A DNA stretch of 64,000 nucleotides, taken from the NCBI GenBank assembly GCA_020248905.1, contig JADCGR010000004.1:113237-177236 (forward strand). Direction: 5' to 3'. Position 1 is the stretch's first letter, and each line of letters opens with the position of its first letter. The stretch comes from Curvibacter sp. (GTDB taxonomy: Bacteria > Pseudomonadota > Gammaproteobacteria > Burkholderiales > Burkholderiaceae_C). Below the pieces are notes generated by a model. The model was not told where the DNA came from, did no database searches, and saw only the letters and a list, made by a program, of their open reading frames with translations. A program made the translations under genes and the position numbers. Shown here in pieces: positions 1 through 10,832 of the stretch.

Positions 1-2200
1 CCGCGCCGGCCAGCGTGTCCTTGGGCTCCAGGTCGATCAACATCAGACCGCGCCCGCCATTGGGCATGGGCTTGAGCTCGCCGATCTCGAAGGTGAGGAT
101 GCGGCCACCGGTGGAAGCGCAAACCACATGCGTCGCCGGCGTGTAGAGCGCGGACACCTGTGCACCCGTGGGCTGCGGGACATTGGCGGGCGACGGACGG
201 CAAACAGTGTCGCTCTCGCCGCAGTTGATGAAGGACTTGCCCGCCTTCTGGCGCGAGACCATGTTCTCGACCTGAGCCACGAAACCGTATCCGCCCGAGG
301 TGGACAGCAGCAGCCAGGCCGCAGCCGCGCCCGCGTAGTAATGCACGAGCTGGGTGCCAGCCTCAAGCTCGATCATGGTGGTGAGCGGCTGGCCGTCGCC
401 GCGTGCGCCAGGCAGGCTGGCCACGGGCACCGAATAGACGCGCCCCTTGCTGCCAAAGGCCAGCAGGGTATCGACCGTACGGCATTCGAAGGTGCCGTAG
501 AGCCCGTCACCAGCCTTGAAGGCAAAGCTCGCCGCCTCGTGGCCGTGGCCCTGGCGCGCCCGCACCCAGCCCTTTTGCGAGACCACCACGGTCACGGGCT
601 CATCGACCACCTTGACCTCGGCCACGGCCTTCTTCTCGGCCTGGATCAGCGTGCGGCGCGCATCGCCGTAAATCTTGGCGTCGGCCTCGATCTCCCTGAC
701 CATGAGCTTGCGCAGCGCGGCCGGGCTGCCAAGGATTTCTTCCAGCTTCTTCTGCTCCTCTCGCAGCTCCTTGAGCTCCTGCTCGATCTTGATGGCTTCC
801 AGCCGCGCGAGCTGGCGCAGGCGTATCTCCAGAATGTCCTCAGCCTGGCGCTCGCTCAGCTTGAAGCGCGTGATCAGCGCCGGCTTGGGCTCTTCCGCGT
901 TGCGGATGATGCGGATGACCTCGTCGATGTTGAGCAGCACGAGCTGCCGGCCTTCGAGGATATGGATGCGGGCCAGCACCTTGTCAAGACCGTGGCGCGA
1001 GCGGCGCTCGATCGTGGTCTGGCGGAAGGCGATCCACTCCTCCAGCATCTGGCGCAGGTTCTTCTGCGTCGGGCGGCCGTCGAGTCCCACCATCGTCATA
1101 TTGATCGAGGCCGAGGTCTCCAGGCTGGTGTGTGCCAGCAGGGTGGTGATCAGCTCCTGCTGCTCGATGCGGCTGGTCTTGGGCTCGCACACCAGGCGCA
1201 CGGGCGCATCCTTGCTAGATTCGTCACGCACCCCATCCAGCACAGCCAGCACCGTGGCCTTGAGCTGGTTCTGCTCAGGTGTCAGCGCCTTTCTGCCGGC
1301 TTTGACCTTGGGATTGGTCAGCTCCTCAATCTCCTCCAGAACCCTCTGGGTGCTCACACCGGGCGGCAATTCGGTCACGACCAGCTGCCACTGACCACGC
1401 GCCAGTTCCTCGATCTTCCAGCGCGCGCGCACCTTGAGCGAGCCACGTCCCGTGCGGTAGGCCTCGGCGATATCGGCTGCGGGGCTGATGATCTGACCGC
1501 CACCCGGGTAGTCAGGGCCCGGCAGCAGCTCCAGCAGATCGTCATCCGAGAGCTTCGGGTTCTTGATCAGGGCCACACAGGCAGCCGCCACCTCGCCGAG
1601 GTTATGGCTCGGGATCTCGGTCGCCAGGCCCACGGCGATGCCGCTGGCCCCGTTGAGCAAAGTGAAGGGAAGACGCGCCGGTAACTGCTTTGGCTCCTCG
1701 GTGGAGCCGTCGTAATTGGGCATGAAATCCACCGTGCCCTCGTCGATCTCGTCCAGCAGCAGGCTGGTGATCCTGGCGAGGCGCGCCTCGGTGTAGCGCA
1801 TGGCTGCGGCGCCATCGCCGTCGCGGCTGCCGAAGTTGCCCTGGCCGTCAATCAGCGGGTAACGCTGCGCGAAGTCCTGCGCCATGCGCACCAGGGCGTC
1901 GTAGGCCGCTTGATCGCCGTGCGGGTGGAAACGGCCCAGCACGTCGCCGACCACGCGCGCACTCTTGACCGGCTTGGCTGCCGTGTTGCCGTTGGGGCCG
2001 CTGTAACCCAGGCCCATGCGCGACATCGCATAGAGGATGCGGCGCTGCACGGGCTTCTGACCGTCGCTCACGTCGGGCAGAGCCCGGCCCTTGACAACGC
2101 TCAGAGTGTATTCGAGGTAGGCGCGCTGGGCATAGTGGGCCAGCGTCAGGGCATCGTCGCCGGCGGGGTCAGCCGTCAGGTCTCGCGTTGGGGTGTCCAT
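1..2200 (-). CDS. parC: DNA topoisomerase IV subunit A (3' end beyond window)
   Basis: This is the breakage-reunion subunit of topoisomerase IV, which decatenates daughter chromosomes together with ParE. Reading the minus strand from the ATG at 2200 gives an open frame of about 733 codons that runs off the window edge. Visible landmarks are the HPHGD motif near residue 92, the catalytic tyrosine in [10 protein letters not shown] near residue 136, and the GyrA-like C-terminal repeats up to [18 protein letters not shown] at the edge. The usual ParC length is about 750-780 aa, so only a short C-terminal piece is missing. It starts 6 nt after the transglycosylase stop and belongs to a parE-transglycosylase-parC operon. 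The quinolone-determining position that is Ser80 in E. coli is Gln here. Confidence 0.95.
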   Translation of the reverse strand, partial: MDTPTRDLTADPAGDDALTLAHYAQRAYLEYTLSVVKGRALPDVSDGQKPVQRRILYAMSRMGLGYSGPNGNTAAKPVKSARVVGDVLGRFHPHGDQAAYDALVRMAQDFAQRYPLIDGQGNFGSRDGDGAAAMRYTEARLARITSLLLDEIDEGTVDFMPNYDGSTEEPKQLPARLPFTLLNGASGIAVGLATEIPSHNLGEVAAACVALIKNPKLSDDDLLELLPGPDYPGGGQIISPAADIAEAYRTGRGSLKVRARWKIEELARGQWQLVVTELPPGVSTQRVLEEIEELTNPKVKAGRKALTPEQNQLKATVLAVLDGVRDESSKDAPVRLVCEPKTSRIEQQELITTLLAHTSLETSASINMTMVGLDGRPTQKNLRQMLEEWIAFRQTTIERRSRHGLDKVLARIHILEGRQLVLLNIDEVIRIIRNAEEPKPALITRFKLSERQAEDILEIRLRQLARLEAIKIEQELKELREEQKKLEEILGSPAALRKLMVREIEADAKIYGDARRTLIQAEKKAVAEVKVVDEPVTVVVSQKGWVRARQGHGHEAASFAFKAGDGLYGTFECRTVDTLLAFGSKGRVYSVPVASLPGARGDGQPLTTMIELEAGTQLVHYYAGAAAAWLLLSTSGGYGFVAQVENMVSRQKAGKSFINCGESDTVCRPSPANVPQPTGAQVSALYTPATHVVCASTGGRILTFEIGELKPMPNGGRGLMLIDLEPKDTLAGA

Positions 2201-2206
2201 GGGGTT

Positions 2207-2925
2207 TCAGTCGTTCAGGGCCCAGACGGAAAAATCCATCCGGCTGGAGGCTTGCGCGGCACGCCAGGCCGGCGGTTTGAGCGCGGTGTAGAGCGTCATC
2301 ACGGTCCGCACGTAGTCCTGCGTTTCGCGGATGGCCGGCACCTGGTTGCCTGCCTTGCGTACGGTGCTCAGGCCCGCGTTGTAGGCGGCGAGCGCCAGTT
2401 CGGGGCGGTCGGGAAACTTGTTGAGCAGATGACGCAGGTGGCGGCTGCCAACCCGAATATTGGTTCGCGCATCTATCAGTTGCCGCGCCACCGGGCGCTG
2501 CCGCTGATCGCTCAGGCCGTATCCTCGGGCGGTGGCAGGCATCACCTGCATGAGCCCCACCGCGCCCTTGGGCGACACGGCACCGGCATCAAAACCCGAC
2601 TCGGTCGCGATCAGGGCCTGGAGCATCTCGTAGTCCAGTGCGTGTTCACGTGCGGCTTCGCGCAGCAGATGGCGCACGGCCTTGTAATCGGGAGAGATTT
2701 CGAAGAAAGCATGTAGGCGCGTGGGGGCCATGGGCACGCCGCGCGCGCGCGTGGCGTCCTCGGGCACCTCGTCGGAGAAATAGAGTTCGTAGCGCTCGTC
2801 CAAGCGCTCCGCAGCGAAGTGCGCCACGCCCTTGTCGTCGACATAGGCCCAGACGTCAGCTCGCGCCGCGCCCTGCCCGAGCAGGAGCAAGGCCGCCAAC
2901 GCGGCGTGGATTGAACGGAACAACA

Positions 2926-2926
<1 letters not shown>
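2207..2926 (-). CDS. periplasmic lytic transglycosylase (SLT family)
   Basis: The 239-residue protein has a signal peptide (residues 1-23, ending ARA), a short DUF4124-like segment (DVWAYVDDKGVAHFAAERLD) and a C-terminal SLT domain. The probable catalytic Glu lies in ALIATESGFDAGAVSPKGA, followed by GLMQVMPATA and the late motif LALAAYNAG, all typical of family 1 lytic transglycosylases that cleave peptidoglycan to 1,6-anhydro-muropeptides. Its ATG overlaps the parE stop (TGATG), and parC follows after 6 nt, so it is probably translated with the topoisomerase subunits. The substrate and the division or recycling role are inferred from the family. Confidence 0.9.
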
Positions 2927-4893
<1,967 letters not shown>

Positions 4894-4924
4894 TGCGCGC
4901 GATTGTAGACCCTGCCGCCTCAAT

Positions 4925-4944
4925 AACTGTATCTAAATACAGTT
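4925..4944. promoter_or_regulatory. LexA/SOS-box-like palindrome between parE and MFS gene
   Basis: AACTGTATCTAAATACAGTT is an inverted repeat with two 8-nt arms and contains the LexA core CTGT-N8-ACAG (4927-4942). It resembles the E. coli SOS consensus closely. It lies 32 nt upstream of parE (minus strand) and 55 nt upstream of the MFS transporter start (plus strand), so it could act on either or both. Binding by LexA is inferred from the motif only. Confidence 0.6.
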
Positions 4945-4998
4945 ACGCCGTCGTCAGCGCCGCCACCGCGACCGCAAGGGATTGGCTACAGTGCGGGC

Positions 4999-6210
4999 AT
5001 GACCAGCAAAAAGATCTCCATCCCCCAGGTGCTGCTCTGCGGCGCACTGATCGTCACGCTCTCCATGGGGATACGCCACGGCTTCGGTCTGTGGCTGCAG
5101 CCCGTCACCCAGGCCCAGGGCTGGACGCGCGAAACCTTCGCCCTGGCCATGGCCATCCAGAACCTGACCTGGGGCGTGGCCGGCATATTTGCCGGCATGC
5201 TGGCCGACCGTTTTGGCGCCTTCAAGGTCATCGTCGGGGGCGCCGTGCTCTATACCCTGGGCCTGATTGGCATGGCCCACGCGCCCACCCCCCTGATGTT
5301 CGCGCTGAGCTGCGGCGTCCTCATCGGCATGGCCCAGGCGGGCACCACCTATGCGGTGATCTACGGCGTGATCGGCCGTAACGTCAGCCTGGAGCGTCGC
5401 TCCTGGGCCATGGGGGTGGCCGCCGCAGCCGGCTCCTTCGGTCAGTTCCTGATGGTCCCGGTGGAAGGCTGGCTCATCAGCAGCCTGGGCTGGCAGCAGG
5501 CCCTGGTAACCCTGGGCATGGCGGCGCTGCTGATCATCCCGCTGGCCTGGGGCCTGCGTGAACCTGGTTTCACGGGCGGCACGCCGGTCAAGCGGGAGCA
5601 GACCATCGCCCAGGCACTAAGTGAAGCCTTCGCCTACCCCAGCTTCCAGCTGCTGATGGCAGGCTATTTTGTTTGCGGCTTCCAGGTCGTCTTCATCGGT
5701 GTACACATGCCCAGCTACCTCAAGGACCACGGCCTCTCGCCGCAAGTGGCCAGCTACGCGCTGGCGCTGATTGGCCTGTTCAACGTCTTCGGCACCTACG
5801 CAGCTGGCGTGCTGGGTCAGCGACTGCAGAAGAAAAACATCTTGGCTTTCATTTACTTCTCGCGCTCGATCGCCATCACTGTTTTCCTGCTGGCGCCGCT
5901 CACGCCCTTGAGCGTCTACGTCTTCTCGGCCGTCATGGGCCTGCTGTGGCTGTCGACCGTGCCCCCCACAAATGCCGCCGTGGCCCAGATCTTCGGCGTG
6001 GCTCACTTGTCCATGCTCAGCGGCTTCGTGTTCTTCAGCCACCAGGTCGGCAGCTTCATGGGCGTCTGGCTCGGCGGCTACCTCTACGACAAGACTGGCA
6101 GCTACGACATGGTCTGGATGATCGCCATCGCGCTCGGTGTCGCTGCGGCGCTTGTCAACCTGCCGGTGCGTGAAACCGCGATACGCCGCAGCGCGGCGGC
6201 CCAGGCATGA
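4999..6210 (+). CDS. MFS transporter (OFA/monocarboxylate-like)
   Basis: This 403-residue inner-membrane protein is dominated by hydrophobic segments consistent with 12 transmembrane helices. The loop after helix 2 (GMLADRFGAFKVIVGGAVL) is the major facilitator signature region. The N-terminal stretch GIRHGFGLWLQPVTQAQGW is typical of the oxalate/formate antiporter-like branch that moves small carboxylates. The substrate cannot be told from sequence. The start was taken at the first ATG, which gives a short cytoplasmic N-terminus. It overlaps the following 42-codon ORF at ATGA and faces parE across an intergenic region that carries a LexA-like box. Confidence 0.85.
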   Translation: MTSKKISIPQVLLCGALIVTLSMGIRHGFGLWLQPVTQAQGWTRETFALAMAIQNLTWGVAGIFAGMLADRFGAFKVIVGGAVLYTLGLIGMAHAPTPLMFALSCGVLIGMAQAGTTYAVIYGVIGRNVSLERRSWAMGVAAAAGSFGQFLMVPVEGWLISSLGWQQALVTLGMAALLIIPLAWGLREPGFTGGTPVKREQTIAQALSEAFAYPSFQLLMAGYFVCGFQVVFIGVHMPSYLKDHGLSPQVASYALALIGLFNVFGTYAAGVLGQRLQKKNILAFIYFSRSIAITVFLLAPLTPLSVYVFSAVMGLLWLSTVPPTNAAVAQIFGVAHLSMLSGFVFFSHQVGSFMGVWLGGYLYDKTGSYDMVWMIAIALGVAAALVNLPVRETAIRRSAAAQA

Positions 6211-6335
6211 AAAGGCGCGCCCAGCAACTCCTCGTCTGGGCCGTGGCCCTCACGCTGCTGTTCGCCGTGTTCGGGCTCTACAGCCGCCCTGACTTCCTCG
6301 TGATTCTGGCTGACCAGCTCTGGGCCTGCTTTTAG
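6207..6335 (+). CDS. small single-helix membrane protein
   Basis: This 42-codon ORF starts inside the stop of the MFS gene (ATGA overlap), so translational coupling is likely. The product begins MKRRAQQLLVWAVALTLLF, a positively charged start followed by one hydrophobic helix, and ends with a short tail (LADQLWACF). It could be a small partner of the transporter or a leftover ORF. No family is recognised. Support comes from the tight overlap and the membrane-like composition only. Confidence 0.5.
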   Translation: MKRRAQQLLVWAVALTLLFAVFGLYSRPDFLVILADQLWACF

Positions 6336-6418
6336 AAAAAGCGTGTCGGCCCGCGTTCGGCGCAGCTCTGAAAAGCGCTCTGCGACCCACGAGCCCATGC
6401 AACACTACGACCCTCACC

Positions 6419-7231
6419 ATGAAAACCTACATCCTCACGGGTGCGTCTGATGGTATCGGTGCAGAGCTGGCACGCCAGATCGCACAGCGGCTGGGGCCCG
6501 AGGCCGGGCTCGTGCTGGCCGCCCGGCAGCAGGCCTTGCTGGAAGATGTGGCTGCCCAGTGCCGCCACCACGGCAGCGAGGTGCTCGTAGCTCCTACCGA
6601 CGTCAGCGACCCGGCGCAGTGCCGCGCCCTCGTGCTGCGCGGCATCGAGCGGTTTGGCTGGCTTGATGCCCTGATTAACAATGCCGGCGTCTCGGCCCAG
6701 GCGCTTTTTGAAGAGGTACAGCCGGAGAACCTGGGCTGGTACGAGGCCCTGATGCGCGTGAACCTCTGGGGCTCCGTCTGGTGCACCCACGCGGCCCTGC
6801 CCCATCTGAAGGCGAGTAAGGGCCAGATCGTGGCCGTGTCTTCGCTGGCCGGCCTCGTGGGATTGCCCGGGCGCACCGCCTACAGCGCAAGCAAGTTTGC
6901 AATGACCGGATTTTTCGAGGCCCTGCGCGCGGAACTCAAAGCCGCAGGCGTGAGCGTGACGACCGCCTATCCCGGCGTCGTGGCCACCGAAATCCGCGAC
7001 CGTGGCTACAACGCAGTGGGGCAACCGGCGGGCCGCAGCGGCCTGAAGGAAGACAAGTCCATGCCGGTCGCGGTGTGCGCCCGCCTTATCCTGGAGGGCA
7101 TGGAGCGCCGCCGGCGTGAGGTCGTCATGACGCCTCAGGGCAAGCTGGGTCGCCTGCTCAAGCTCTTCGCCCCTGGTGTTGTCGAGAACATGGCGCTGGC
7201 CGCACTCAAGGACGAGGTCAGGCCCCGATGA
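6419..7231 (+). CDS. short-chain dehydrogenase/reductase
   Basis: This 270-residue NAD(P)-dependent oxidoreductase has a classical SDR architecture: the cofactor motif TGASDGIG at residues 7-14, NNAG in LDALINNAGVSAQ, the serine in AVSSLAG and the catalytic YSASK. The segment after the catalytic site (TTAYPGVVATEIRDRGYNA) is the usual PG motif. The C-terminal extension ends GVVENMALAALKDEVRPR. The substrate is unknown. The gene overlaps the next one by 4 nt (ATGA), which suggests a two-gene operon with the methyltransferase. Confidence 0.88.
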   Translation: MKTYILTGASDGIGAELARQIAQRLGPEAGLVLAARQQALLEDVAAQCRHHGSEVLVAPTDVSDPAQCRALVLRGIERFGWLDALINNAGVSAQALFEEVQPENLGWYEALMRVNLWGSVWCTHAALPHLKASKGQIVAVSSLAGLVGLPGRTAYSASKFAMTGFFEALRAELKAAGVSVTTAYPGVVATEIRDRGYNAVGQPAGRSGLKEDKSMPVAVCARLILEGMERRRREVVMTPQGKLGRLLKLFAPGVVENMALAALKDEVRPR

Positions 7232-7797
7232 GCACCGTGCCACACGGCAGCGAGGCGCCCTCGGCCTGGGTGCAACGCTGGTCGCATCTGGTTCCGCCGC
7301 GCGGCCGGGTACTGGACGTGGCCTGCGGTCACGGACGCCATATGCGCTGGTTCGCGCAGCGCGGCCATCCTGTATGCGGCGTGGACTGTTCCCCGCAAGC
7401 CGTGAAAGCCAGCGCCGCCGTGGGCGAGGCCATCCTGGCCGACATCGAAAACGGCCCATGGCCGCTGCTGGATGAAGGGAAAGCGCACGTCTTTGACGCC
7501 GTGGTGGTCACCAACTACCTCTGGCGTCCGCTGCTGGCGACCCTAACCGCCAGCGTGGCGCCGGGTGGCGTGCTGATCTACGAGACCTTCGCGGCAGGCA
7601 ACGAGACAGTGGGCAGGCCTTCGCGGCCGGACTTCCTGCTGCAGCCGGGCGAACTACTCAAGGTCTGCGCGGGTCTGCGCGTGATCGCCTACGAGGACGG
7701 AACGCTGTCCGCTCCCGAGCGATACGTGCAGCGCATCGCGGCCGTTCGTGAAGCCGAACTGTCCACCGCCAGCCACCCCGCGCGTTATCCTCTCTAG
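7228..7797 (+). CDS. class I SAM-dependent methyltransferase
   Basis: The 189-residue protein carries the SAM-binding motif I as GRVLDVACGHGRHMRWFA, an acidic residue after strand 2 (VCGVDCSPQAV), and a later motif with FDAVVVTNYLWRPLL. The arrangement fits small Rossmann-fold methyltransferases of the TehB/UbiE-like group. The target molecule cannot be assigned. It begins inside the stop codon of the SDR gene, and dapA follows after 72 nt, so it closes a short operon. Confidence 0.82.
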   Translation: MSTVPHGSEAPSAWVQRWSHLVPPRGRVLDVACGHGRHMRWFAQRGHPVCGVDCSPQAVKASAAVGEAILADIENGPWPLLDEGKAHVFDAVVVTNYLWRPLLATLTASVAPGGVLIYETFAAGNETVGRPSRPDFLLQPGELLKVCAGLRVIAYEDGTLSAPERYVQRIAAVREAELSTASHPARYPL

Positions 7798-7869
7798 GCG
7801 GGCCGCGTCCGGTTGACCGGGGCGGCGCTCGTTAGAATCCATCATCCACTGAACTCATCCCCACTGGAC

Positions 7870-8766
7870 ATGACTTCCCCCAACCGCCGGATCACCGGCA
7901 GCATCGTGGCCCTCGTCACCCCCCTGCACGAGGACGGCAACGTCGACTATCCCACGCTGCGCAGACTCATTGACTGGCACATCGCCGAGGGCACGGACTG
8001 CATCGGCGTGGTCGGCACCACGGGCGAGTCACCCACCGTCAATGTTGAAGAACACTGCGAGATCATCCGCGTGTCCGTCGATCAGGCCAAGGGTAAGGTG
8101 CCCATCATGGCGGGATGCGGCGCCAACTCCACGGCCGAGGCCATCGAACTCGCGAAGTTCGCCAAGAAGGTCGGCGCGGACTGCCAGCTGCAGGTCGTGC
8201 CCTACTACAACAAGCCCACCCAGGAGGGCCAGTACCTGCACTTCCGTTCAATAGCTGAGGCTGTTGGTGACCTGCCCATGGTGCTCTACAACGTGCCCGG
8301 CCGTACCGTGGCTGATATGGCTCACGACACCGTGCTGCGCCTGGCCCAGGTGCCGGGCATCGTCGGCATCAAGGAAGCCACGGGCAATATCGAGCGTGCG
8401 CAGTGGCTGATCCGCGAAGCACCCCGGGGTTTCGCTATCTACTCGGGCGACGACCCCACCGCTGTGGCCCTCATGCTCTGTGGAGGCCACGGCAACATCA
8501 GCGTTACGGCCAACGTTGCCCCGCTCGCGATGCACGAGCTCTGCGTAGCGGCCATGGCCGGCGACGTGAAGCGCGCCATGGAGATCCAGTTCCAGCTCAT
8601 GCCCCTGCACAAGCAGCTCTTCATCGAACCCAACCCCATCCCCGTGAAGTGGGCCCTGCAACGCATGGGCAAGTGCGGCGGCACCCTGCGCCTGCCCATG
8701 ACGCCGCTTACCCCCGCCAGCCAGCCCGCCGTCGAAGGCGCCCTGCGCGCCTGCGACCTGCTGTGA
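7870..8766 (+). CDS. dapA: 4-hydroxy-tetrahydrodipicolinate synthase
   Basis: DapA condenses pyruvate with aspartate semialdehyde in lysine and diaminopimelate synthesis. The 298-residue protein begins [19 protein letters not shown] and shows [14 protein letters not shown], the tyrosine motif [16 protein letters not shown] and the Schiff-base lysine in [10 protein letters not shown], so the active site looks intact. I preferred the ATG at 7870 over one 57 nt upstream because it matches the family length. bamC follows after 13 nt, the same dapA-bamC pairing as in enterobacteria, which links peptidoglycan precursor supply with outer-membrane assembly. Confidence 0.96.
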   Translation: MTSPNRRITGSIVALVTPLHEDGNVDYPTLRRLIDWHIAEGTDCIGVVGTTGESPTVNVEEHCEIIRVSVDQAKGKVPIMAGCGANSTAEAIELAKFAKKVGADCQLQVVPYYNKPTQEGQYLHFRSIAEAVGDLPMVLYNVPGRTVADMAHDTVLRLAQVPGIVGIKEATGNIERAQWLIREAPRGFAIYSGDDPTAVALMLCGGHGNISVTANVAPLAMHELCVAAMAGDVKRAMEIQFQLMPLHKQLFIEPNPIPVKWALQRMGKCGGTLRLPMTPLTPASQPAVEGALRACDLL

Positions 8767-8779
8767 AAAGGATTTTCCG

Positions 8780-9865
8780 TTGAAGCTTGCATCGAAACTG
8801 GCCCTCACTGGCCTCACGCTGGCGCTGTGTGGCTGCTCCATCATGGAGACCGACAAGGTCGACTACAAGTCCGCCGCCAAGGCGCCCCCGCTGTCCATCC
8901 CGCCGGATCTGACACAGCTGCCGCGCGACACTCGCTACACCACACCTGGCGCCGCCGTCAGTGCCTCCGGCTTCCTCAGCGCTAATCAGGCGCCCGGCAA
9001 CGCCGTCGCTTCCACCTTCCCCGGGATCCGCATGGAAGGCCGGGGCAAGCAACGCTGGCTCGTCGTGGACCAAGCCCCCGAGAAGCTGTGGCCCGAGATC
9101 AAGGCCTTCTGGCAGGAAACAGGACTCACCCTGGTCAAGGACGACCCAGCGCTCGGCCTCATGGAAACCGACTGGGCCGAGAACCGCGCGAAGCTGCCGC
9201 AGGACTTCATCCGGCGCACCCTGGGCAAGATCCTGGATTCGCTGTACTCCACCAACACGCTGGACAAGTACCGCACCCGGCTTGAGCGCACTGCATCGGG
9301 CGGGACCGAGATCTACATCACCCTGAGCGGCATGGAAGAGGTCTACCGCGACACAGGGCAGACGAAGACGGTGTGGACGAGCCGTGCGCCCGAACCGGAT
9401 CTGGAAATCGAAATGCTGCGCCGCCTCATGCTCAAGCTCGGGGTACCGAGCCAGCAGGCAGCTCAGCTGGTGGCGAGCCCCGCAGCAGCGCCGCAGCCGA
9501 CGTCCCGCATGGAGCAGCGTGGCGCGCAAACTGTGCTGCTGATCAACGAAGGCTTCGACCGCAGCTGGCGCCGCGTAGGCCTGAGCCTGGACCGCACAGG
9601 CTTTACCGTCGAGGACCGCGACCGCAGCCAGGGCGTGTACTTCGTGCGCTATGTGGAACCCAAGCCCCCGGGCGAGGCCGAGCCCGGTTTCTTCAGTCGC
9701 CTCTTCAGCGGCAGCCCCAAGGACCGCGCACCGCAGAAGTACCGGATCCAGGTTCGGGGCGAGACCGAGCGCAGCACGGTGGCCATCCTCGACAGCGAGG
9801 GCCAGCCCGTGCTTGGCGAGCAGGCCCAGCGCATCCTCAAGGTGATTGACGAAGACCTGCGCTGA
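8780..9865 (+). CDS. bamC: outer-membrane assembly lipoprotein BamC
   Basis: BamC is a lipoprotein accessory of the BAM complex, which folds beta-barrel proteins. The 361-residue product starts at TTG (8780), because no ATG is available before the signal peptide. It has a lipobox near residue 19 (LALCGCS), a proline-rich N-terminal stretch (KAPPLSIPPDLTQLP) that in the family contacts BamD, and two helix-grip-like domains, the second starting around QTVLLINEGFDRSWRRVG. It lies 13 nt after dapA. A strong hairpin with T-run follows about 40 nt downstream. Confidence 0.9.
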   Translation: MKLASKLALTGLTLALCGCSIMETDKVDYKSAAKAPPLSIPPDLTQLPRDTRYTTPGAAVSASGFLSANQAPGNAVASTFPGIRMEGRGKQRWLVVDQAPEKLWPEIKAFWQETGLTLVKDDPALGLMETDWAENRAKLPQDFIRRTLGKILDSLYSTNTLDKYRTRLERTASGGTEIYITLSGMEEVYRDTGQTKTVWTSRAPEPDLEIEMLRRLMLKLGVPSQQAAQLVASPAAAPQPTSRMEQRGAQTVLLINEGFDRSWRRVGLSLDRTGFTVEDRDRSQGVYFVRYVEPKPPGEAEPGFFSRLFSGSPKDRAPQKYRIQVRGETERSTVAILDSEGQPVLGEQAQRILKVIDEDLR

Positions 9866-9903
9866 CCTATCCCCAGGGCAACCGGCGCCATCGGGCAAGA
9901 AAA

Positions 9904-9928
9904 AAGCCACCTTGCGGTGGCTTTTTTT
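9904..9928. terminator. bidirectional intrinsic terminator
   Basis: A perfect 8-bp stem (AAGCCACC / GGTGGCTT) closes a TTGC loop and is flanked by A-runs on the left and T-runs on the right. It would terminate bamC on the plus strand and the convergent lipoprotein gene on the minus strand. Confidence 0.9.
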
Positions 9929-9942
9929 CGATGGGACAAGAA

Positions 9943-10152
9943 TTACTTCTTGGCCGGCTCGGCAGCGGGGGCTGCGGGTGCAGCCGGAGCAGCGGCAGGA
10001 GCCGAGGCGTCAACGGCCGGGGCGGGGGCAGCGGCGGCAGGAGCAGCGGCAGGAGCGGCAGCCGGGGCGGGAGCAGCGGCTTCTTCCTTTTTGCCGCAAG
10101 CGGCCAGGGCAGCGGCGGCGATCACAGCAGCGAGAACGAGAGTCTTATTCAT
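9943..10152 (-). CDS. small alanine/proline-rich lipoprotein
   Basis: The 69-residue product has a signal peptide with a lipobox (MNKTLVLAAVIAAAALAAC, predicted lipidated Cys19), then GKKEEAA and a low-complexity Ala/Pro repeat ending EPAKK. It is probably a cell-envelope lipoprotein. Such spacer-like proteins are common in Burkholderiales, but no function is known to me. I chose the ATG at 10152 because it gives the signal peptide directly; the longer in-frame extension upstream has no such feature. It shares a terminator with bamC. Confidence 0.7.
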   Translation of the reverse strand: MNKTLVLAAVIAAAALAACGKKEEAAAPAPAAAPAAAPAAAAPAPAVDASAPAAAPAAPAAPAAEPAKK

Positions 10153-10328
10153 AGGGAGTTGTCGATGTGAAAGTTGAGACGGTTTCCGGAAATCACCGGC
10201 GCGGCAGGCCACACCGGGCTGGTGCGAGGGCACATGACCATCCACCAGGGTCGTCATTATAAAGCGATCACAGGGCCGAAACATGAAACCACCACGAGCG
10301 AAAATTTACACAGTACCCCCCGCACTCT

Positions 10329-10832
10329 TCACAGACCCAGAACCGAGGCGGGAAAGCCCGGACTGCTGTCGCGGTGGCACTCATCCAGCAGCTGGCGCAA
10401 GGCCACACGACGCGCAGCCTGGTGATCGCACAGCAGCACATCCTGCTTGGTATCGACCCGCTGCATTACCCACGAGGGACCCCAGAACACGCTGGGGAAC
10501 GACGACGCATCACTGCCGCGGCATGTGCGGCATTCAATGATGTGGTCCCAGGTCTGGCGCCAGATCACGAAGCGCGCATGCCAGCGCGGCAGGCCCTCGT
10601 AGCCCATCGCCAGCATCACGAAACGGCGTCCGCTGCGCGACCAGTCCTGCAGCGCCTTCGCCACCGCGCGCTCCCCCAGCGGCCAGTCAGCAAAACTGGC
10701 ATCGCAGACGATGATTTCTCTCCAGCCTTCTCGGCCCGCAGTCAGCAGGGCATCACGCACCGCCTGCTGGAAGGCGGTGCGCCCCTGCAGTCGGCCCTGC
10801 GGCAAGGCCGTGGGGAGCGCCTCATTGCTCAT
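10329..10832 (-). CDS. conserved hypothetical protein, partner of the RoxA-like gene
   Basis: The 167-residue protein starts MSNEALPTALPQGRLQGR and overlaps the end of the upstream cupin gene by 11 nt, so the two are probably co-translated. It contains a nuclease- or PLD-like looking segment (REIIVCDASFADWPLGERAV, then a Trp-rich stretch with RWHARFVIWRQTWDHIIECR), but I see no recognised catalytic motif. There are no signal peptide or membrane segments. Pairing with a ribosomal-oxygenase-like gene hints at a cytoplasmic role; this is inference only. Confidence 0.7.
   Translation of the reverse strand: MSNEALPTALPQGRLQGRTAFQQAVRDALLTAGREGWREIIVCDASFADWPLGERAVAKALQDWSRSGRRFVMLAMGYEGLPRWHARFVIWRQTWDHIIECRTCRGSDASSFPSVFWGPSWVMQRVDTKQDVLLCDHQAARRVALRQLLDECHRDSSPGFPASVLGL

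Noticed and set aside
128..1684. Long plus-strand open frame opposite parC
   Set aside because: It is the antisense shadow of parC in GC-rich DNA. It has low-complexity, Leu/His/Gln-rich sequence and no family features, while the minus strand encodes a clear topoisomerase.
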